A DNA stretch of 64,000 bases from Manihot esculenta (taxonomy: Eukaryota > Streptophyta > Magnoliopsida > Malpighiales > Euphorbiaceae), in contig NC_035166.2 in assembly GCF_001659605.2 (NCBI RefSeq), positions 20,377,225 through 20,441,224 on the forward strand, given 5' to 3'. Numbering within the stretch: position 1 is the stretch's first letter; each line of letters begins with the position of its first letter. The notes beneath the pieces are model-generated. The model did no database searches and was not told the origin of the DNA. It worked only from the letters and a program-made list of their open reading frames with translations. The position numbers were made by a program, and so were the translations under genes. Positions 1-12,088 of the stretch are shown piece by piece.

Positions 1-1997
1 AAATTGGATCCCAAATCACTCAAATGTGTCTTCCTTGGCTACTCTTGACGACAGAAAGGGTATTGTTATTCTTCTCCTTATCTGAATCGGTATCTTGTGT
101 CTGCGGAAGTAACATTCTTTGAGTCCACTCTGTTTTTTCTGCCATCATCTGTTTATAACACTCAAGGGGAGGAAGATGACCTCTCGTTATACACTGTTTG
201 CTCTCTGTCTCCTCAGACTACTCCTACACCTTTCGCTCATGTGCCAGGTCGCGCTCCCATCTTTCATGTGTATTCCAGACGCTTAGAGGACTCTGACTCC
301 GCTCCACTACCCGCTTCTTCGTTGACAGATCCTGCTCCCACTGATCCTTCACTGTCTGATTTGGATTTGCCCATTGCTCTTCACAAAGGTAAACATACTT
401 GCACTTATCCTATTTCAGCTTGTGTCTCTTATGATCAATTATCATCTTCTTCTCGTTGTTTTGCCACTGCTTTAGATTCTATTTCAGTTCCCAAAACTGT
501 TATTGAGGCTTTGTCCCATCCTGGTTGGCGTGCTACAATGGAAGAGAAAATGATGGCCCTTGACACTAATGGTACTTGGGAGTTGATGTCCTTGCCCCCA
601 GGAAAGCGGGCTATTGGGTGCAAATGGGTGTTTGCAGTGAAAGTAAATCCTGATGGATCTGTTGCTCGCCTCAAGGCTCGTTTAGTGGCCAAAGGTTATG
701 CACAAACTTATGGAGTTGACTATTCTGATACATTTTCCCCAGTTGCCAAGCTCGCATCTGTTCGATTGTTTATTTCCTTGGCAGCTACACATGATTGGCC
801 TTTGTATTAACTGGATATTAAAAATGTTTTTCTTCATGGTGATCTTCAAGAGGAGGTTTACATTGAGCAACCACCTGATTTTGTTGCTCAGGGAGAGTCA
901 GGCAAGGTTTGTAGACTTCGAAAATCCCTTTATGGCTTGAAACAGAGTCCTCGGGCATGGTTTGGCAGGTTTAGTGAGGTGGTCCAACAGTTTGGAATGA
1001 AGATGAGTAAGTGTGATCACTCAATGTTTTATAGAAATTCTGATAGTGGAGTAATTCTGCTTGTAGTATATGTGGATGATATTGTTATCACAGGAAGTGA
1101 CATTGCTGGCATCACATCCCTAAAAGAATTTCTTAAAACACAGTTTCATACAAAGGATTTGGGTTCATTGAAATATTTCTTAGGAATCGAAGTTATGCGG
1201 TGTAAGAAAGGTATCTTCTTGTCTCAAAGAAAATATGTTCTTGATTTGTTAGCAGAAACAGGAAAATTGGGTGCTAAGCCTTGTAGTACCATAATGACCC
1301 CTAACCTTCAATTTACCATAGAAGACAGTGAGCCATTTGCAAATCCTGAAAGGTATAGAAAATTAATTGGCAAGCTGAATTATTTGACGGTGACTCGTCC
1401 TGATATTGCATATTCAGTGAGTGTGGTAAGTCAGTTTATGTCCTCTCCTACTTTTGCCCAGTGGCATGCTTTGGGACAGAGCGAGGACTATTCTATGGTA
1501 ACCATGGACACTCAAATATCGAATGCTTTTCTGATATTGATTGGGCAGGCTCGAAGGTTGATAGGAGGTCAACTACTGAGTATTGTGTTTTTGTGGGAGG
1601 TAACTTGGTCTTATGGAAAAGTAAGAAGCAAAATGTGGTCACCCGTTCTAGTGCTGAATCTGAATATCGAGCCATGGCACAAGCTGTTTGTGAAGTCTTG
1701 TGGGTATGTCAACTATTAGAAGAAGTTGGGTTCACAAATTCGGTGCCTGCTAAGTTGTGGTGTGATAATCAAGCAGCTATCCACATTGCCTCTAATCCAG
1801 TATTTCACGAGAGGACTAAACACATCGAGATTGATTGTCATTTTGTTCGTGAAAAGGTCCAACAAAAGATAATATCAACAGGACATATCCGAACTGGAGA
1901 ACAATTAGGAGATATCTTCACTAAAGCTCTAAATGGAACTCGAGTTGATTATATACGTAACAAGTTGGGCATAATTAACATTTATGCTCCAACTTGA
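1..1997 (+). pseudogene. Copia polyprotein remnant (RT-RNase H), broken
   Basis: In frame 1 the product opens with the segment that follows integrase in Copia polyproteins (VFLGYS). The reverse transcriptase (RVT_2 family) follows from about 520, with the motifs [44 protein letters not shown] and the catalytic YVDDI at about 1068-1082. The RNase H end is in frame 3, with SSAESEYRA, CDNQAAIHIASNP and HERTKHIEIDCHFVRE, and stops at 1995-1997. Lesions: an in-frame TGA at 46-48, an in-frame TAA at 808-810 (where the family normally has Gln before LDIKN), and a loss of roughly 30 bases near 1470-1485 that removes the conserved segment after QWHAL and changes the frame. The original enzyme copied element RNA into DNA; this copy is non-autonomous. 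The lesions look like ordinary decay. Confidence 0.92.
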
Positions 1998-2004
1998 GGG
2001 GGAG

Positions 2005-2190
2005 TGTTATAGGTTATAGGAAGTAAATATGTTAATATAGGAAGTAAATATTGATAGATGGGTTAGTTACTTAATCTTAGGGATTGTATAATCATAGGCT
2101 TGATTTTCCTTCCTGTTTAGATACTGTATCTCATGTATAAATAGGTTGTAATCTTTATTGTGAAAGAACAACAAATATTATCTTTCTACA
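2005..2190 (+). repeat. 3' LTR of the Copia remnant
   Basis: The LTR begins TGTTATAGG directly after the polypurine tract and ends CTACA at 2190, giving TG...CA ends. At 186 bp it is short for a Copia LTR. A TATA-like ATGTATAAATAGG lies near 2132-2144. The end is set by the terminal CA only, since the 5' LTR is not in the window for comparison. Confidence 0.7.
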
Positions 2191-2943
2191 GAAATTATGT
2201 AACAGCAGCTAATACTGAAATTTCTGTTCAGAGTTACAGCAAAGTTTGTTTAGAAACTTGCCAAAGTAAAGGGGTTAAGAATACCAAGGCAAAAGTGTAG
2301 ATACAGATAGTCTACCTTTAATCTGACTGGGCAGGTGGACTCAACATGGTATGCTAAAGCTGCCCTGTAAGCTGTGATAGCACCTAAAAAGAAAAGGAGG
2401 AATTATGGAAAATAGCATGCCTCAGAAAGAGGTCAGAAATTAAGGGTTTAGAATTTTTAATAAATGAATCAGTATCTATGTAAGATAATTACATATTATT
2501 CCCTAACTATTTATAATAAATGTTCCCAGCACTTTTAATTAAGTTTTTCATTAACTTTTCTATGGCAATCACATTCACATTTTAAAACTATTAAGGTTAA
2601 CATGCGATGGAAGGGGAAATCTTTTAAAAGAGCAAATGCACAAATAATTATTTTAAAGAATAATCAAATTTTCAGCCAACAATCAGGAGGAACATAATAA
2701 CCACATAAAATGCTATTGTGTAACACTGCATCAGTTGCGTAGATGAATTTTAAGCTCACAAAACTAATTACATAGATTTATCCACGCATTTGCTTCTAGA
2801 GCTGAAATCTCAAATCCCAATCTGTCCCATATCATTATAAGCTCTCCTTATGGGAGATAAGAGAACTTACATTCAATTTTATGGTCTGATTGGAAAAACT
2901 CCATCATATTTCCACTATCCTTTGATAATAATGACTTCTATAT
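2191..2943. other. Intergenic, no gene seen
   Basis: AT-rich sequence between the Copia 3' LTR and the PPR stop codon. It should hold the 3' UTR of the minus-strand PPR gene near its right end. I see no coding region or RNA gene. Confidence 0.6.
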
Positions 2944-4755
2944 TCAGCTACTCTTCCCAAGCTCCACAAAGTCTGGTACATATCCAGATGATTTCAACAA
3001 TTTTGTCAAACCCCTCAAGGTTCCATATATTAGTTCACTCTCAGGCTGCCTCTCATCCAGAGAATAAAACTCAAAAACACCATCATTGACCTCAATCAAA
3101 CTGCAACCTGGTAATTTTCTGAAGCCAGTATCTCTCATTGCAACTTTTAATCGTGCTACATCTTTCCATCTTCCAAGATCACCATATATATTAGAAAGCA
3201 TCACGTAGTTTGCAGGGTTCTTTGGCTCAAACTTGATGAGTTTTTCAAGTGCCAGTTCTGCCAATTCAACATTTTTGTAAACCCTACACGCCCCAAGCAA
3301 GGCAGCCCAAATGACAGCATCTGCTTCCATAGGCATCTTTTTAACAAAATCCACAGCCTGAACTAAAAGCCCAGCTCTCGCAAGCAGATCAACCATGCAA
3401 CCATAGTGCTCGATTTGAGGCACAATTGAATAATCATCAATCATTGATTGAAAATATGCAAAGCCATCTTCAATCAAACCCATATGTGAGCAAGCACACA
3501 AGACACCTAAGAAGGTGATTCCATCTGGCTTTTCACCGGCATTTTTCATTTGAGAAAACAAGCTTAAAGCATCTGCTCCACGCCCATGCACCGCTAGGCC
3601 ACCAATCATGGTGTTCCAGCTAATCAAATCTTTCATATCCATGCTTTTAAACACACCAATTGCATTTTCTAGAATCCCACATTTTGCATACATGTCAATC
3701 AAAGCATTCTCAACATATACATTCCCTTTATATCCATTACTCTCAGCATACACATGCACCCACTTACCCAAATCAAGAGCACCCAATCTTGCACATGCAG
3801 ATAACACAGTCACAAGTGTGGCGTCATTAGGAACCACATTACCATCAACTAACATCCTCTTGAAAGAACTCAATACTTCAAAAAAACGCCCATCACGTGC
3901 ATAACCTCCGATAAACCCATTCCATGAAAAGACATTCCTTTCCGGCATATCTTCAAACAGTTTTTCACAAGCTTCAACATCACCCCTGTTGGCATAACCG
4001 ACCAAAATCGTGTTCCAAGACATAACGTCCTTGTTTGGCATCCTATTGAAAAGCTCCTCTGCTCTTGCCATATCCCCTATCTCAATATAACCCGTAATCA
4101 CAGTGTTCCATAACACAATATCACGTTCAGGAGCCAAATCAAAAAGGCGACGTGCAGTTTCCATATCATTACAAAGTATGAAACCACGTATCATGGAAGT
4201 CCAAGCAACCACATTTCTCTCTAGCATCTCACCAAACACTCTATAAGCCGCCCCTATCACTCCTCCGCTAGAATACAAATCAATCAACATAGTACCCACG
4301 TATGAATTGGCTCTAAATCCACTCTTTATCACAACACAATGCAATTCTTCACCTTCTCTGAATGCATTAATCTTTATACACGATTTAAGAACCATTGGGA
4401 ATGTGAAGCAGTTAGGCATAATATCCATTCTCTTCATTTGGCTATACAAGACAAAAACTTCCCTGTGCAAGTCGTTCCGGGAATAACCTTTAAACATTGC
4501 ATTCCAACTGGAGAGATTTGGATAAGGAATTTGATCGAACATTTTGTGGGCATAATCCATTTGCTTAAGCAAAGCAGAAGCAGAGAGAACCCTTGGAACG
4601 ATATAATCATTGTATTCAAAGCCATGGGTAATTATCTGGGATTGGATTTGATAAAAGTGCTTGGGGGTCTTACATGACTCTAAGATTGATATGAACTTCT
4701 CTTCAAGAAGTATGTGAGGTAGCTTTGGGGCTAAACTTGGAGCAAATTTTGCCAC
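2944..4755 (-). CDS. PPR protein, PLS class, E subgroup (603 aa, intronless)
   Basis: Encodes an organelle-type pentatricopeptide-repeat protein; members bind specific RNA sites in mitochondria or chloroplasts and act in editing, splicing or stability. The reading frame is intact and has no intron, as is typical. After about 70 N-terminal residues that could hold a transit peptide, repeats run to about residue 500: many short S/P/L units with the signatures SWNAMFKGYS, VVAWTSMIRGF, VLWNTVITGY, SWNTILVGYA, FSWNGFIGGYA, SWNTMIGGLAVHG, and the late motifs ALIDMYAKCG and HYGCMVDLLARAG. The C-terminus has the E motif (AVIWAALLGACRVYKNVELAELA, ANYVMLSNIY, then GCSLIEVNDGVFEF) and ends soon after SSGYVPDF. 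There is no DYW domain, so any editing role would need a partner carrying deaminase activity. It resembles the Arabidopsis At3g29230/At2g20540-type genes, but I cannot assign an orthologue. The target organelle is not clear by eye. Confidence 0.95.
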   Translation of the reverse strand: MAKFAPSLAPKLPHILLEEKFISILESCKTPKHFYQIQSQIITHGFEYNDYIVPRVLSASALLKQMDYAHKMFDQIPYPNLSSWNAMFKGYSRNDLHREVFVLYSQMKRMDIMPNCFTFPMVLKSCIKINAFREGEELHCVVIKSGFRANSYVGTMLIDLYSSGGVIGAAYRVFGEMLERNVVAWTSMIRGFILCNDMETARRLFDLAPERDIVLWNTVITGYIEIGDMARAEELFNRMPNKDVMSWNTILVGYANRGDVEACEKLFEDMPERNVFSWNGFIGGYARDGRFFEVLSSFKRMLVDGNVVPNDATLVTVLSACARLGALDLGKWVHVYAESNGYKGNVYVENALIDMYAKCGILENAIGVFKSMDMKDLISWNTMIGGLAVHGRGADALSLFSQMKNAGEKPDGITFLGVLCACSHMGLIEDGFAYFQSMIDDYSIVPQIEHYGCMVDLLARAGLLVQAVDFVKKMPMEADAVIWAALLGACRVYKNVELAELALEKLIKFEPKNPANYVMLSNIYGDLGRWKDVARLKVAMRDTGFRKLPGCSLIEVNDGVFEFYSLDERQPESELIYGTLRGLTKLLKSSGYVPDFVELGKSS

Positions 4756-7180
4756 TTTCTAGCAGTAAAATTTTTGTTCAGCAAAGCTCTACTGAAGCGT
4801 TCATAAGCTTGCGCGTGATTAAAGATCAGTATACCTGCTGATAAAGACAATAGAATTTAGGGATATTTGGCAATCGAGGTTTTAGACGCTGGACAGTATC
4901 TGCTCAAATAACGTGTTTCTCTGAAAATTTCCGTTCCCTGCGGCAGTCGATTTTGTAAAGGGAAAATTAACGTTAAGTCCCTAAATTTTTTTTAAAGTTT
5001 ATTAATTCATTTCTAATCTGAAATCATTTGATTAAATTGTCCATATTTTTTGTAAAATTAAACTTTTTAATATTTTTTTAAAATTATTATTTTAAAAATT
5101 GAATAATTTTTTTACAAATATAAAATTATTTAATTGAATTATTTTAAAAAAATGAAATTAGTTTATTTCCTAAAATTACAAGAATCTGACAGTAATTCTT
5201 TTCAAAGTTTGAAAATAAATTATTTAATTGTATTTTGATATTATTCATTTATATTTTGTAAAATTAAGTCTTTCATCATTTTTTTAACGCAAAGATTTTG
5301 TTTCATGGGTTCGTCTCAGCTCAAAGTTTCATGGCAGCATTAATTTGATCATGGAATTTTTAGCAGATGCATTTTCGTTCACTTTTCTCTCAGTAATTGC
5401 TGTTCCTTTTTGTAGAGAATGGTTAAATTGATGTATACTTTGTTAAATTGATTAGTTGTGTATTCTTAGCTTAGCTTATTATTCCGATGATGTAATATCA
5501 GGGAGCTCTCTGGTTAATGTCCGAGAGTACAGGGACTTTTATGGTTTTTTGCTTTTCCTTTGGCGGCCCGCGTGTCAAGAGGTATAAATATACCTTCTGA
5601 CCATTGATCATCTACAATTCTACATTGTGGGTTATTCTGTTTCTCCTGATTTTGCAGCAAAACATGCTTGACCTTATCATTCTCACGCATCAAATTGCCG
5701 CAAAATAGAAGAGATTTGCGGCTCAAACACATGCTCAAGGAAATTGCGCAATTTTGGCAGGCTGGACAAGAAGCAATTCTAGAATTCGGGTATAATTTCA
5801 GTTTTGAAAATAACTATTCATCTGTTTAATCGGGATTTTTTTTTTTGTTTCAAATTCTGTCGCTATGTCGGTTGATTTTTTCCCCCTCCTTTGTGTACAT
5901 TTCTCTTCTTTATTGGGTGGAGCATGTGATCAGAGAACAAAACATATGGGCTGCTTATGATATATTGGAGCTGTTCTGTGGGTTTGTTCTTGCACACGAA
6001 TTGCAATTCTTGATGGTCAGAAGTAAGCATATGAACCACAAGTATTTGTTTCTTTGTTAAAGATAACTGTTGATTCACTATTGTCTTTTTTGACAGCAGA
6101 AACAGTAATCACAGTTATACTATGCTTTGATTTTAATCTTATGCTTGTTCAATAATTTCCAAGAGGGAAATCTTTACAAAAAAAAACAAATCCAAGAGAA
6201 ATGCTGCTTCCCCAACCTAAAGACATTTTGGTTTTACATTCTTGCCAACTCTGATTGTCTCCCTCTGCATGAGACAACCATCTTTCAGAACTCACTTGTC
6301 CACAAATGGTTACAGATGAAGGGGTGAAGCCAAGAAAGTTTATTTGTCTGATCATATAGAATGCCTATGTAATGATTTCAATGTAGAAATAACAAGCTTA
6401 ATAAATCTGCCACCTAAGAACCATCCATGCCTTGAACAAAATTAATGGATCTAAGTTGCATCATGATGCTTGCCTTGCTGATGCCTATTATATGTTAAAT
6501 TTAGGATCCAAACTGGCTGAATAATCTTTTTAATTAATTCATCAAAGGACAATCTTCTGGACTTCTTATCCTGTATCTAGCTATATGCCATGGGAGATAC
6601 TTATTTTGTGCTTATAGCAGGGTATACTCTTCCAGTGCTTCTTTTGTTCACATTGGTTGAGGTTGAATATTGATGATTTTGTGTAATTAAAATATTTTAT
6701 TCCTGGCAATACAGGTTTGTGCACAGAAGATTGATAGACCAACATTTCATTAATCAGAGTATTTGTTTTGTTCTTTGGATAAGTGATTGGTTATTGTCAC
6801 TGTCTGTACAAATGACTTTTAAGTGAATTGCTACCAAGATATTTCTGGATCATCTAATTGGTGATAGAAGAGAGTTCTCCCTCCTTATTTTAGAAATCAT
6901 ACCACAATTAAGCATTTAGCTTTATTCTTCAGTTTATACTCTTCTTCTTGTTTCTTGAATCTGTTTCTTCCTTGGTCCTGACCTCTATTGCTCCTACATC
7001 TGGTAGATGGTACATCCCCACATGCACAGTATTCTGTTAGAGTTTGTCTCTAACAGATTATGATTTTGGGAAAAATAGATTGAGAAAAGAGAATGAGAGA
7101 TGAGAGAGAAGAGGAGAATACTGTGGTAGGAGAGAGATAGAGAAGAGAGATAGAAGGAGAAGAGAAGAGAATATACTTGT
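4756..7180. other. Intergenic, no identifiable gene
   Basis: AT-rich upstream region of the PPR gene. From about 5500 to 5800 the composition is less AT-rich and contains short open stretches, such as one reading HMLKEIAQFWQAGQEAILEFG around 5730-5790. I could not link these into a gene. The rest is low-complexity sequence with no RNA gene visible. Near 6973-7010 lies a segment (GTCCTGACC...GCTCCTAC) that recurs at 7708-7735, flanking the gag relic. Confidence 0.5.
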
Positions 7181-7184
7181 GGAT

Positions 7185-7690
7185 CTTCTTGATTTTCTGA
7201 GAATTTACTTGCCTTCTACTAATTGTTCTTGCAATTTTGCCACCTCTACTTCCTGAGATAGGGATCGGGCTTCAACATTCTCACCATCAACCTAACCTCA
7301 TCTTTCAGTCCTCCCAACTGGACAAAAAATATCATTCCCTCAATTCTGGCATTAGCCTCTCCATCCTCACCCTCAAATCTTCAAATATACTTTGATAATC
7401 TTCCACAATTCCTTCTTGCCTAAGGAACTTCTTGCCTAAGCTTGTTAAATTCCTCTACTACATCTACTTGTTAAATTCCTCTACTACATCTTTCAATCCA
7501 GGATCTCCAAATCTATTTGAAATTGCCTTCTCAAATTCTTCCTAGATATGGGTTCCCCTTTTGTTCCAATTGTGGAATCAAGCATCAACTTTTTCTATTA
7601 AAAAGAGGTTGGCTATGCTTACTCTCCGTTCATTAGGCAGTTGATAGACTTCAAACTATTTGATACTTCCAAGTCCCTACTTCTGGTTGA
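7185..7690 (-). pseudogene. Ty3/Gypsy gag relic
   Basis: Read on the minus strand, this stretch gives broken but clear capsid-type gag sequence: FEVYQLPNERRVSIANLFL, EEFEKAISNRFGDPGL, FLRQEGIVEDYQSIFEDL and GGLKDEVRLMVRMLKPDPYL. These correspond to the Retrotrans_gag domain and its downstream helix region. Several in-frame stops and shifts interrupt it. A 26-bp tandem duplication (starting ACTTGTTAAATTCCTCTACT, about 7442-7495) sits inside it. No pol, LTR or primer site was found nearby, so this is an isolated relic. It is unrelated to the large Gypsy stack on the right of the window. Confidence 0.8.
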
Positions 7691-8345
7691 TGCACATCCC
7701 CACATCCCGAGTCCTGACCCCTTTCGCTCCTACTTGGAGGTCACAAATTTGAGTCACTGAAATAGCCTGGAAAGAGTAAGCTGTGGGAATTCTTGTGTCG
7801 AGATGTTGTATGTGATATCTTTTGCAACTGGAAGATATCAGCCAGTTATATCAAGCTTGAAGTTCTTTCAATAGTTTACACTATTCAAACTTACGTGAAA
7901 TATTATATGGTAGATTAGATTCAGGAGTATTAGCATTTGGCTTGCTATTGCATAATAAAGGTCCTAGGTGGAAAGTTGATTGTGTTGGGTATGTTATGAG
8001 CTCCCACCTGGAAACTGACTTAGTTGGTTTCATCATACCTTTCTCGGCTAAAAATGAAACTCTGTCACAAAGCATTAGTGAGCATGCGAGTCATCCAACT
8101 CGACCTATCTTTCATATTATAATCTTCAAGCTTCTTGATCTTTACTGACATGATGCTCATTCTGTGGGTTAAGCATTTAGGCAAATAGGTTAGTCAGTTA
8201 GTCACATCTTTAAGCTTGGTGAATAATTTGTAGACATTAATGACACTTCTTTTTTCCTTGAAGCACATTAGTGAAACTCAATTGGATTCTATTGTTGTCT
8301 ATTCAATGATTAAGCTGTGAATTATGCCCTTATTAGTTTATTTAG
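7691..8345. other. Intergenic, no gene seen
   Basis: Mostly AT-rich. Contains the right copy of the short repeat that flanks the gag relic. An overlapping pair of open frames around 7881-8148 on both strands shows no recognisable motif, and I do not support either as a gene. Confidence 0.5.
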
Positions 8346-8349
8346 ACTG

Positions 8350-8705
8350 GATCAAAGCAAATTGTGGCTGAAGCTGCCCTTCCTGCCTCCCATGAAATGA
8401 GCTCCCCTAAATCCTCACCTTACAATGGGCAACCCAGGCAAGGATCTATCTTCAGCCTCCTAGCCCCATGAATAACATGCTGATGGTTGATGCTAACGAC
8501 ATTGAACTAACAGCCAGGAGCCATTCTGCAGGCTCAGTTACTAATGCTAAAAGACAGACAGCATCACTGTCTTCTGATGCTTTCTTGAGAGCTTGAGCTG
8601 CCATTCCCTAGCAGAGAGAGCACACTGCACCTGCTCGTGCTGCTGCCGAAATAGCAAGTGTTGAATTTGGTTCATTGAAGCTAGAAAGGAAGTCATCATA
8701 GTGCT
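8350..8705 (+). pseudogene. Coding-like fragment of unknown origin
   Basis: This GC-richer segment reads as protein-like sequence in successive plus-strand frames: SKQIVAEAALPASHEMSSPK, then NNMLMVDANDIELTARSHSA running on to QTASLSSDAFLRA, then APARAAAEIASVEFGSLKLE. Stops and frame changes separate the pieces. The composition (Ser/Ala-rich, few stops within each piece) differs from the flanks and suggests a decayed copy or retained exons of a cellular gene. I do not recognise the family. Confidence 0.25.
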
Positions 8706-9990
8706 TGGATAGTTGATATTCAACCACGGCTTATGATGCTGGTCTGTTGCAAATCAAAAGATCACAGGGAACATGCAGAATTGAAAACAAAGGAACAAAT
8801 ATGTACATTACATGACATGAAATATTGTTGGGTGAAAGTTGTACATGCATCAAAGTGAAAAACCGTGCGTTGTATCCATTCTCATGGGTTTTTACCGCAA
8901 TTATTTTCTCATGGTTAAGGATTGAAAATTCTCAGTTTCTCAGCAATAAATTCGAGGGTTCGTCCTTCGAATTTTTAATTGAAATAGCATATCTTTACCC
9001 ATGGATAAATGATGGATGGTTGCAGTTGCTAATAATACATCGAATGATCGAGGCTATGAAACAAAAGTTTCATCTCCTTCATTTATATATTAGAGTCGGG
9101 CTCAGTAGATAACCATTAGATTTATTTTTTCCTTTTTACACTGGGACGAATTTGAAATAATTGATTTATAATTGGAATATCTTCTTAAATGTTTTTGTTA
9201 TTTTCTTAAAGAAATCAATAACCAACATTATTTTTTTTTCTTTTTTTTTTTTTGGGAAGATCAAATAAGGGACTATATATAACAGACACAAATATTAGGG
9301 ACTACAAGACATCGTTTTTCAGAATATAGGGACCTATTTGTAAATAGTGTCAGGGATTTCAGGGTTTTTTTATAAAAAATCAGCTAATTACGTATAGAGA
9401 CGACCAAGTTTTTGTTGGTATTCCTAAAGAACCCGACCTAGAAGCAGTCTAGAAAGCACGGAGGCTTAACCCTAGCAAGGTAACATATTCATTTCTCAGT
9501 AAAAAGCACAAGCAAAAACATTACATGGACATGGGCGCTGGCAAAGAATAGAGGAAGAGACAAATTTGTATTACAACAGAGAAGAGATCAGAGCGTTGAA
9601 CAGAACCATATATATATGAATATGATGTATCCCTCTCTGATGCAACTCCAACCCACGTCTGTTTCAAAAAAGACACACCAACATCTATGCATCAAACTCC
9701 CATCGAAAACAAATCTGAAACACATCAAGATTCGTACGTTAATTTTCGCAGAGAAGAGATGAGTAAATAAATAAGAGCAATAGAGAAAAACCTGCGTGGA
9801 AGATGGTAATCCTTTCCTTGGCATAATAAGAAGGAATCATTGGATCAAAGGCGTGATCTGTTGATTTTGTTCAACTGATGGGTCGTTTTCCATTGTCTTG
9901 AATTCCGCCTTGGCATGGAGATAGTTTCCATTGGTTGCTTCAAACGTCACCCCTAGTCCCCCCTAGCTCCTCCCCTGCACATGTCAACCG
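8706..9990. other. Intergenic; possible transcribed segment near 9.4-9.98 kb
   Basis: No confident gene. From 9400 to 9980 the sequence is less AT-rich. On the minus strand a short open stretch (ENDPSVEQNQQITPLIQ) is followed by a plausible splice donor (CACGCAG, then GTTTTTCTC) near 9790-9800. This could be the 5' exon of a small gene or non-coding RNA, but no second exon was recognised. Confidence 0.3.
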
Positions 9991-12064
9991 TGAGAATTTG
10001 CCTTTACCGACGATTAAATAACCGAGATACGCGTATAGTAAACTTAAAATATCGATCAAACGAGTGATTTTCTCACCTACTACGGATATAATATATATAA
10101 TAATTTAAAATATAATAATTTTCCCATATAGTATAATTTTTATCATAAAATAATAAGTATTATAATTAATTTAATTATTATTTATAATATTTTTAATTTA
10201 TGTATTATATATTATAATTTTGAAATTTTTATTAAAGTAAAAAACTTTAATTATAAATATTATAATTAATAAATTTTAAAAGAATAATATAATTTAAGTA
10301 AAAAATAAAATCAAAACAATTATATAAAAAATAATTTTAATTTTAGAGCTATCCAAAAACATAGCTGATAGATCCATATGAGCTATCATCAGCTATCCTT
10401 CATCATTTTTGAAAATTATTTAACAGATTCCATATCAGTTACCATTACTTACCTTTTATTATTTTTGAAAATTATTTAACTATTTAAATGTTTAAAATTA
10501 TTTAATGCATCCAGCATTTAAATCAAAAATCTCCTAAATAGATAGGTTAAACTATTATTAGAATTTTATTAATAAAATATTATTTAATTAACATATTATT
10601 TATTAATAAAATAAAATAAAACTCTATTATAATTTACCATTAATTTTTTAAATTTAAATAAATTTTCATATTCAAATTTATAATTAATTGAATATATTTT
10701 ATTTTACCACTTAAATTTAAAGTTTTTTATGCAAATTAATATAACTATTAAATATATAAGAAAAATTAAAAAATTTATCAAACAAATTATAAAAAAAATT
10801 ATAAGTAAAAGAAATTATTAATTATTTATTGATATTTTTAATAATTTAAAATACCGATTATTAAATTATCCACGGTTTGTATTTTAGCTTTTTTATACTT
10901 TTCCCTTATAAAAATTATATATTCTTATAAACAAAAATAAAAGCCTTTCAAACTTTTTTGTGCTTTTATATCGATAAATTTGTTATCGTCTTTATAGTGT
11001 GAGCATTAACTATTTCTTTCAATTACTTTAAATTTTATATTAAAATTTTTTTAAAAAATATATAAAGCTATATATATAAATATATTAATTTCTTATTAAC
11101 TCAGTACATTATATTATTTAAAATATTCATTAAACTTACTAAAATATTATAATGATTAAAATAAATGAGGTAAGAATTGATATTTTCTAATAAATTTATA
11201 GAAAAAAAATAATATAAGTATTGAATTGAAATTTGTTGCTCTGTTATTCTATCATATTTAGTGGAATATTAAATTTAAAAATATATTATGTTAAAATCAG
11301 AAATCCCATTGATTGAAAGTAGTGTCATCAAATCTGGTTCGGTTTGATTCATGCAGACTCAATTTTTAAAATGAATCTAATCGAAAAAATTTATTAAAAA
11401 ATAAATTTTTAATATTTGAATTGAGTTTAGTCCGAGTATGAATATAAATTTGTAGTATGAAATAACTATTTTAGAGATAATTAATGAAAAATTAAATAAA
11501 TAAAATTTTAATTTGATAGAATTAAAATATATAAAAGATATATATATTAATTTTAATATATTTTGAAATATAAAAATCATTCTCTATAAAGTATATGGGT
11601 TTTTTGAGTGGCAAAGGGAGATTAATAAAATGTGAATAAAGTTATATGGTAATTATGACACATCAAGTAAAGAATAAAGCTGTTAAACTGGATATCATGA
11701 TCAGATTGTGGAAGAAGAAGAAGACAAATAAAAAATAAGAAAATTGAAAAAGGGCTATAAATATAATTAATTAATAATAAAGAAGTCGATGAGAAGCAGC
11801 TTTAAACATTCCAACACAATTGTTATTGCATGAAATAATTAAGCTGAATCTATTCTATGTTATAGCCGTCCGTCTACTTTTGCTCTGCTTTTGCTGCTTT
11901 CTCTCTCGTTTTTCAGTAATGACAGTTATATGCAACTTTTTTAGTGTAGTTTCTTTAACTCTCAGGTGTTTGATCCCGAGATTCATTCGAGAAAATGTAC
12001 GGGCCTTCAGGTTGACAAAGATCTTTTTGTAGCTAAACAGCTGATTGATATTTCTACTGTGGAC

Positions 12065-12088
12065 CTCTCTCTCTCTCTCTCTCTCTCT
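12065..12088. repeat. (CT)n microsatellite
   Basis: An uninterrupted run of about 12 CT dinucleotides in AT-rich intergenic DNA. Confidence 0.9.

Larger units (their letters stand above)
1..2190 (+). mobile_element. 3' part of a decayed Copia LTR retrotransposon
   Basis: The window opens inside a Ty1/Copia element in plus orientation. What remains is the stretch after integrase, reverse transcriptase, RNase H, a polypurine tract (GAGGGGGAG at 1996-2004) and a short 3' LTR (2005-2190). The 5' half lies outside the window. Two in-frame stops and an internal deletion show that it can no longer make its own polyprotein. Confidence 0.93.

Noticed and set aside
7041..7170. GA-rich stretch as a possible LTR or promoter
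   Set aside because: Simple purine-rich sequence; no TG/CA ends, primer site or partner copy found.
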